Shown here one piece after another: positions 51,401-57,400 of a stretch of DNA of 64,000 nt (positions within the stretch are counted from its first letter, which is position 1; the number at the start of each line of letters is the position of its first letter). This stretch comes from Norana najaformis (Eukaryota; Annelida; Clitellata; Crassiclitellata; Hormogastridae): assembly GCA_964023275.1 (NCBI GenBank), contig OZ029928.1:124001-188000 (forward strand), read 5' to 3'. The notes under the pieces were generated by a model. It had not been told where the DNA came from and ran no database searches. It saw nothing but the letters and a program-made list of their open reading frames with translations. The position numbers and the translations under genes are program-made.

Positions 51401-54400
51401 TATGAATAGGCATTCAAAGGTGAGACCAAAAGGACAAGTTCTGCTAATTTCCGTTAGTTTCTTAAACAGATTTCAAAACAATGCATTTAGCATGTTAAAT
51501 GTTTCATCAGTTTTTTGCTATGTAACTGTGGTGTTATGTGAAAAATGTTTTACAACAAAAAAGTGACGAGCAATTAACACCTTAAAATTAATTACATTGC
51601 ACAAGAGATCATTTTATTAGCGCAACAAAATAAGAAACAGAAATGATGAAATAAAAAACAAAAATTGTTGCAGTGGTGTCATTCATATCTGTTTGCATCA
51701 AAACTGCATATTAATTAGATGATGTTGTATGCATTTTTTTAAATTGTTGCATCTTTAAGCACAGATGGTAGGGAATTCCGTATGGTTGGTCCAGCTTATG
51801 CCAGAGAAAATTGTCGTGTGTTAGTGCGAGCAAATTCCTTACATAATTTTCCTGAGGATCTTGTGTAATAGATATGGACATCCGATGCATTGATAAAGTG
51901 ATCAGGAAAGGGTGACAGAAGCAGTTTGTTAATGAATCGGTACAAAAACACACTAGTTTGCAGTTTAGTAATACTTTCAAGTGTCAATATTTTCAGGTTG
52001 CCAAAGGTTGACCATGGACTGGCATGTAAAGGTAGGCTACTGATTGTGCATATAGCGCGTTTCTGCAGTGTAATGTGGCATTTTAAGCGAGCAGTGTAAT
52101 TAGAAGCCCAGGTGATATTACAGTGTGAGATATATGGATAGATCATGGAACAGTATAACTGAATTAATGTTTTTTGGTAAAATAAAGGCAATGCAGGATA
52201 ATATACCAATGCTTTTGGAGATTTTTGGCAGTTTGAATTATGTAGGCTTTCCAAGTAAGGTGTTGATCCAGATATACACCTAAATATTTCTAGGACAACA
52301 CTTGCAAGGTAGTTTTGTCGCTGATGTTAACAGTCAAATCACAGGTTGATGGATACATGCATTCATTTCTGTAACTTATGATTCCTCATCACATTTTTTC
52401 ATCTTGCACTGATGTCACCATTTGAAATATTCTGGAAATGCTACTAATAAATTTGCATTGTACTATGTTGGTTTTTGCTGTGTATATCTCTAGCATACTC
52501 GGTGAGTACCAGATCTTGGCGAATAGTATAACAGTCTCCTGTGTTGGACGGACTTCATCGTTGACAGAGAAACTTCTGGAGCAGACGTATGGAGCACAAG
52601 ACGTTGTCTGCCAGAATCCCAACTGCTCAATGAGCAAGGCCAATGAATGCATTCTGCAACTTCATGGACTGGTCAGCCAGAATTGGCAAGACAACAGCAC
52701 TTGTGAGTGAGTGCTAGTGCTCATGTGTTTCTCGAAGTAGTAAATCCATTAGCAAGTGGGAACATTCTGCAGCAAATGGCAAAATAAAAAACGAAAACAG
52801 AAAATAGAGAGTGAGTAGATCTTAAAGGGATTGAGTGATGAGAAATGTGGTAAAATGACTTGGCAACTTGACTTAGAATGATTGATCGATGAATATGTGA
52901 TTCATAATCGTAATAAAGAATTTATAAAGCACCATTTCAAAATAGACTCATCAGAGGCGCTTCCAGCCTGACAACGCAGAACCGCTGGGGAACTGAATGG
53001 TCTTCAACCGTTTGTGGAAAAGGGAGGGAGAAAGGCAGAGGAGCTCATGCCGCAGGCTGCCACGGAAACCATTCCAAGAAGTAGGGCCGATTGTCAGTTG
53101 CATGCAAGATTTGAATCCAGGTCTAGAGTTTAAATTGACAATGGCCATACCTTAAGCATATGGTGCAGTGACTTATTTTTCTGAGTCAAATTTCCTCCCT
53201 GGCCTTTATAAAGATATACATTTAACTTAAGTTAATTTTGATAAAAATGGGAGCTGACTGTCTTTACCTCTGATAAATGTCCAGTTACCTTATCCTACCC
53301 TCCACGTTACATGTGAAGTTACAGTTTCTCATAGTACTGTTTAAACATTTCAGGTGATTGAGTTCTGCTGTTAGCCATTTTGTTTCTATCTCACTTCAGG
53401 TCTTTTTGATACTTGAGTCTTGCGTTGAGCAGGGCACTTCCAATTGTGATGGAGTGCTAACACAGAAGACACTGGCAGCTGTGAATGAAATATTGGCAGG
53501 CAGCAACATCACATGTCAAGGTCCATGTGACACTCTTCCATGTCGCCAGAACGACGTCGACAGCTACAAATGTCTTTGTGAAGCCAGTTTCAGTGGGAAG
53601 TACTGCGAGATTGGTATGTTTATGATTTCTTCAGATCTAGATTAAATTTGATTCAAACTCGTTATGCTTAAAACAGATGAAATATCAGAGAAGAAGCTAA
53701 GAGATTTACACTGTTTACGATTATGATGTATGGTTCTGCTGCCTGTGGAGATGTGCAGGTGCTGTCCTTCCTCCTCCACTGCGCATATGTACTGTTGCCT
53801 TTTTGACTCTGTTCACCACACATCTCAGACTGCTTTAAAATGCCTTGCTTTGATACTCAGTTACCGATAGTTCTGCATGCAGGGCTTTTGTTAGGTCCTT
53901 ATAAAAGGTGTTATATTAAGCATCTTGATACGTATGTACATCCATACATGGTTAGACTATCGATTTTTTGTGTAAACTGGGAACTAAGAGGTATTTTGGG
54001 CAGCAGCAGAATAAGGATTCTTGCCTTGGCAGCTCTATGGCATAAAAGAGATAGATTGGTGTCTGCCTTAAATCTTTTATTTATCTGTATATGAAGTAGA
54101 AGTTGTAAGATACTGGAGACTATTGATGTGTGGTTTGGCTTGCTTTTTATGAATTGGCTGTAGAAGAGATTTTTATTACTATATATTGTTGCTTAGACAT
54201 TTACAGCCCAGTATTAGCCGGAATAAGATGAGTTTGCAGAATGAGGTCAGAGCAGAATCCACAGAGGTCCAAGAGGCAGAGAGATTGTGGTTTTGCTCAC
54301 ATTTGATATTTAATTTCTAAGTTGCTGGGAATCAAGAGTTTTGCTGTTTTTGTTATTTCCTCAGAAACTGGTTGCAGTCTGGTTGGAGTCAGATCATGTT

Positions 54401-57400
54401 TCTCGAATCTAACAGAAGTCATTGCTGATCTTCTGGCCCCCTGCTACAACGAGTACCTTCGAGCTGCAGGTAACGGCTCTTCTTCTTCTGGCCTCACGTA
54501 ATATGGTCAACTGACAGCATTTGTATCTAAGAGACAGATGCAATATGGTGACCCTTTTCATTGAAGATAATTAGTTTGCACTACTTCTGGACAGTGTGCA
54601 ACATAGTCTGTATTGGCCACAGCTGTATGTGGAGTTTTTTGATTGTCTAGAGTCAGTATGAAAGCATATGAAAAGCAGGTCACTTAAAGGCCCTACATCA
54701 AGTGTATTGATACATGCTTATCTGCATACACACTATCCTATAAACTATAAACATTGGTTCATTTGTGTCTAGAAAGAAAGGTCAAACCAAGGAGGGCAAT
54801 TGGTATGGTTTTTGTCCAGTATAGTACTACAGAAATGTCTGTTTTATCTGCCTTCACCATCTCCTTATCACAGATTTGTCCCCCAAACTTACAGATGTTG
54901 TTCTGTCTCGTGCAGTTGGATGCACTGGGCTGTGGAATGGTAAAATGGTGAATTCAGTTTCAGGGGGCACAAATTCATATTGGCTGACCACTTTGGCCAA
55001 GTCTTAACTTTGCATAGAAGGTCCTGCAGCTCATGAACTATAACTACTAATGAAGGTATGTAATACATGTGCAGTATTACATTACGTGTTCTATTGTTGT
55101 TTTTCTCTAGTCTTTTGACTACATTCACCGTGTGTGTAACTCAAGCAACTGTCCCAGCGAAACCATGCAACACATTGACCTCGTTCCTCGTTGAGCCTTC
55201 AGTCACCAATATCTCCTACCTGTGCTCTGTCATCAGAACATCCCCTCCAAACTGCGGTATGTGTTGGTGATTGTGTTGTTGTTGATGGTAGTGGTGGTGT
55301 GGTGGTGGTGGTGGTGGTGGTGTAGTGGCTGTGGCAGCGGTGGTTGTGGTGGTGGTCTTCATTGCAGCCATTATTGTTATCATCCAGTTTTGGAGTGGCC
55401 ACGGATTAATAAGTTGTATGCCACAGAAATCATTGTATGTTATCCAAATAATATCATCAGTGTGTTCAGAGCATATTAGAAACCCTCAGATTGAATTAAA
55501 TTAGATCATTATTATTCTATTATTATATATAGAAACTTCTCTAGTGCTGATGTCTAATGCAGAAGATCTGTACTTAAGACAGAGAGAGAGACAGCCTATG
55601 GCAGATAAGCCAGTTGAAAAAGGTAAGTCTTAAGTCAAGAACTGAATGACACAAGAAACTGAGCATAACGTACCAATGCAGGAAGAAAATTCCAAAATCT
55701 GGGTCCAGCAACCAGAAAGCTCATTCATCGAGAACAGTTTTTGTTTTTAAAACAGCCAGAGAAAGGCATTCAGATGACCTGGTTGCATGGGAGAAGATAA
55801 GGCAGGTTAAAGCTGAAGTAGGGTTAGATAATTAAGATCAAAGAATGTTAGGAAGGTTAAAACTGAAGTAGGATCAGATAGTTAACAGTGGAGAATATTA
55901 GCAGATTAGGCTGAAGTAAGATTAGATAAGTTAAGACAAGATATTGTGGTAAATTTTAGTGGTGCATGAGACATTTCCTTGTCTTGGTTGCAGCACTTTG
56001 AACCTGACAGAGAGCTGTTTTGAGAAGTTCAGTATCAGCCGTACATCTGACTAACTACGTCCATCTCTCAGCTCCTCAGCTGAGCTGTGGCTTCTGCGTC
56101 TGATGGGCTTTGCTTCTGAGAAGACCGTTTGTCATCTGCAGGAAGACTGTTACATACACTGAGTAGGAGATTGAGCTTTACTTATCCAGGCCAGATCCTG
56201 TTCCAGAGAAGACCATACAGAATTCTGCTTGTGAGTCATACGATTGATTTAGTTGGCTTGATTGTTTATGAATCACTTGAATTGACCGTGTAATCACCCT
56301 GGATGATTCACTTATGTGAAAGATATTTATCAGTATTGTTGTTGTTGTTGGTGTTGGTGGTGGTGTTGGTGTTGTTATTGTAATTATCATTAATAATTAT
56401 TTTGCATTTATTACATGTGCAAGGTCAGCAAATCTGAATCTGAGGTGCAAAGCAATTGTGAACGAAGGACTTGCCCAAGGTCCCTACACGGTAACCATCT
56501 AAGGCTTGAACCCTTACTCTCCGCGTCACAAGCCAAGCGCTCTATCCATTCGGCTCACCTTGTCACCTTGTGCTGTCAGCTCTTTGAGCTCTAGCGACCG
56601 TCATGATCAATCTTCTCCATTTCTTTCTTTCCAATGTCGCGTCCCTTAGTTGTGCCAAGTTCATTCCAGTTGCTTCGTGTATCTTGTCCATCCATTTTTT
56701 CCTTGGTCTCCCTTGTTTTCTCTTTCCCTCTCCACAAGCCAGCATCATTTCTTTTTCCAATCCATCTGATCTCATAACATGTCCAAAGAACCTCAGCTTT
56801 GATTTTAGCACTGTTTGTTGTAACGTCTCATCTTGCTCAATTCCAATCGCCCTGCGTACCCATTCATTAGTCCTTTTCTCCGTCCATGATGTTCTCAGCA
56901 TCTTCCTCCATATCCACATTTCACAAGCATTGATTATTTTCTCTATTTTCTTGGTCATTGTCCACGTCTCACTGCCGTATGTTACTGTTGGTATAATCAA
57001 GGCCCTCACCAATCTTTTTTTCGTGTCTGTGCTCACATGTTTGTCTTTCCATATTTTTTCTAGTCCATTCATTGCGGCTTTTCCAATCGCCACCCTTCGG
57101 TTTATTTCCATGTCGCACTTTCCTTCTCTTTCTACTACTGATCCCAAGAATGTAAAGCTTGTTACCGTCTCTAATTCCTCTCCATCCACCATAAAACTGC
57201 CCTCCTCAGCTGTTGTCATGATCTTCGTTTTCTTTATATTGAAGTATAGTCCTGCTTTCTCGCTCTCTCTCTTCAGCCTTCTTATCAGTTCTACCAGATC
57301 TGTTTTTTTACCTGCTAATAGTGTTGTGTCATCTGCGTATCTCAGATTATTCAGTGTTCTTCCCGCTATCTTTACTCCCTCTTTTGCTCCATCCATTTCC

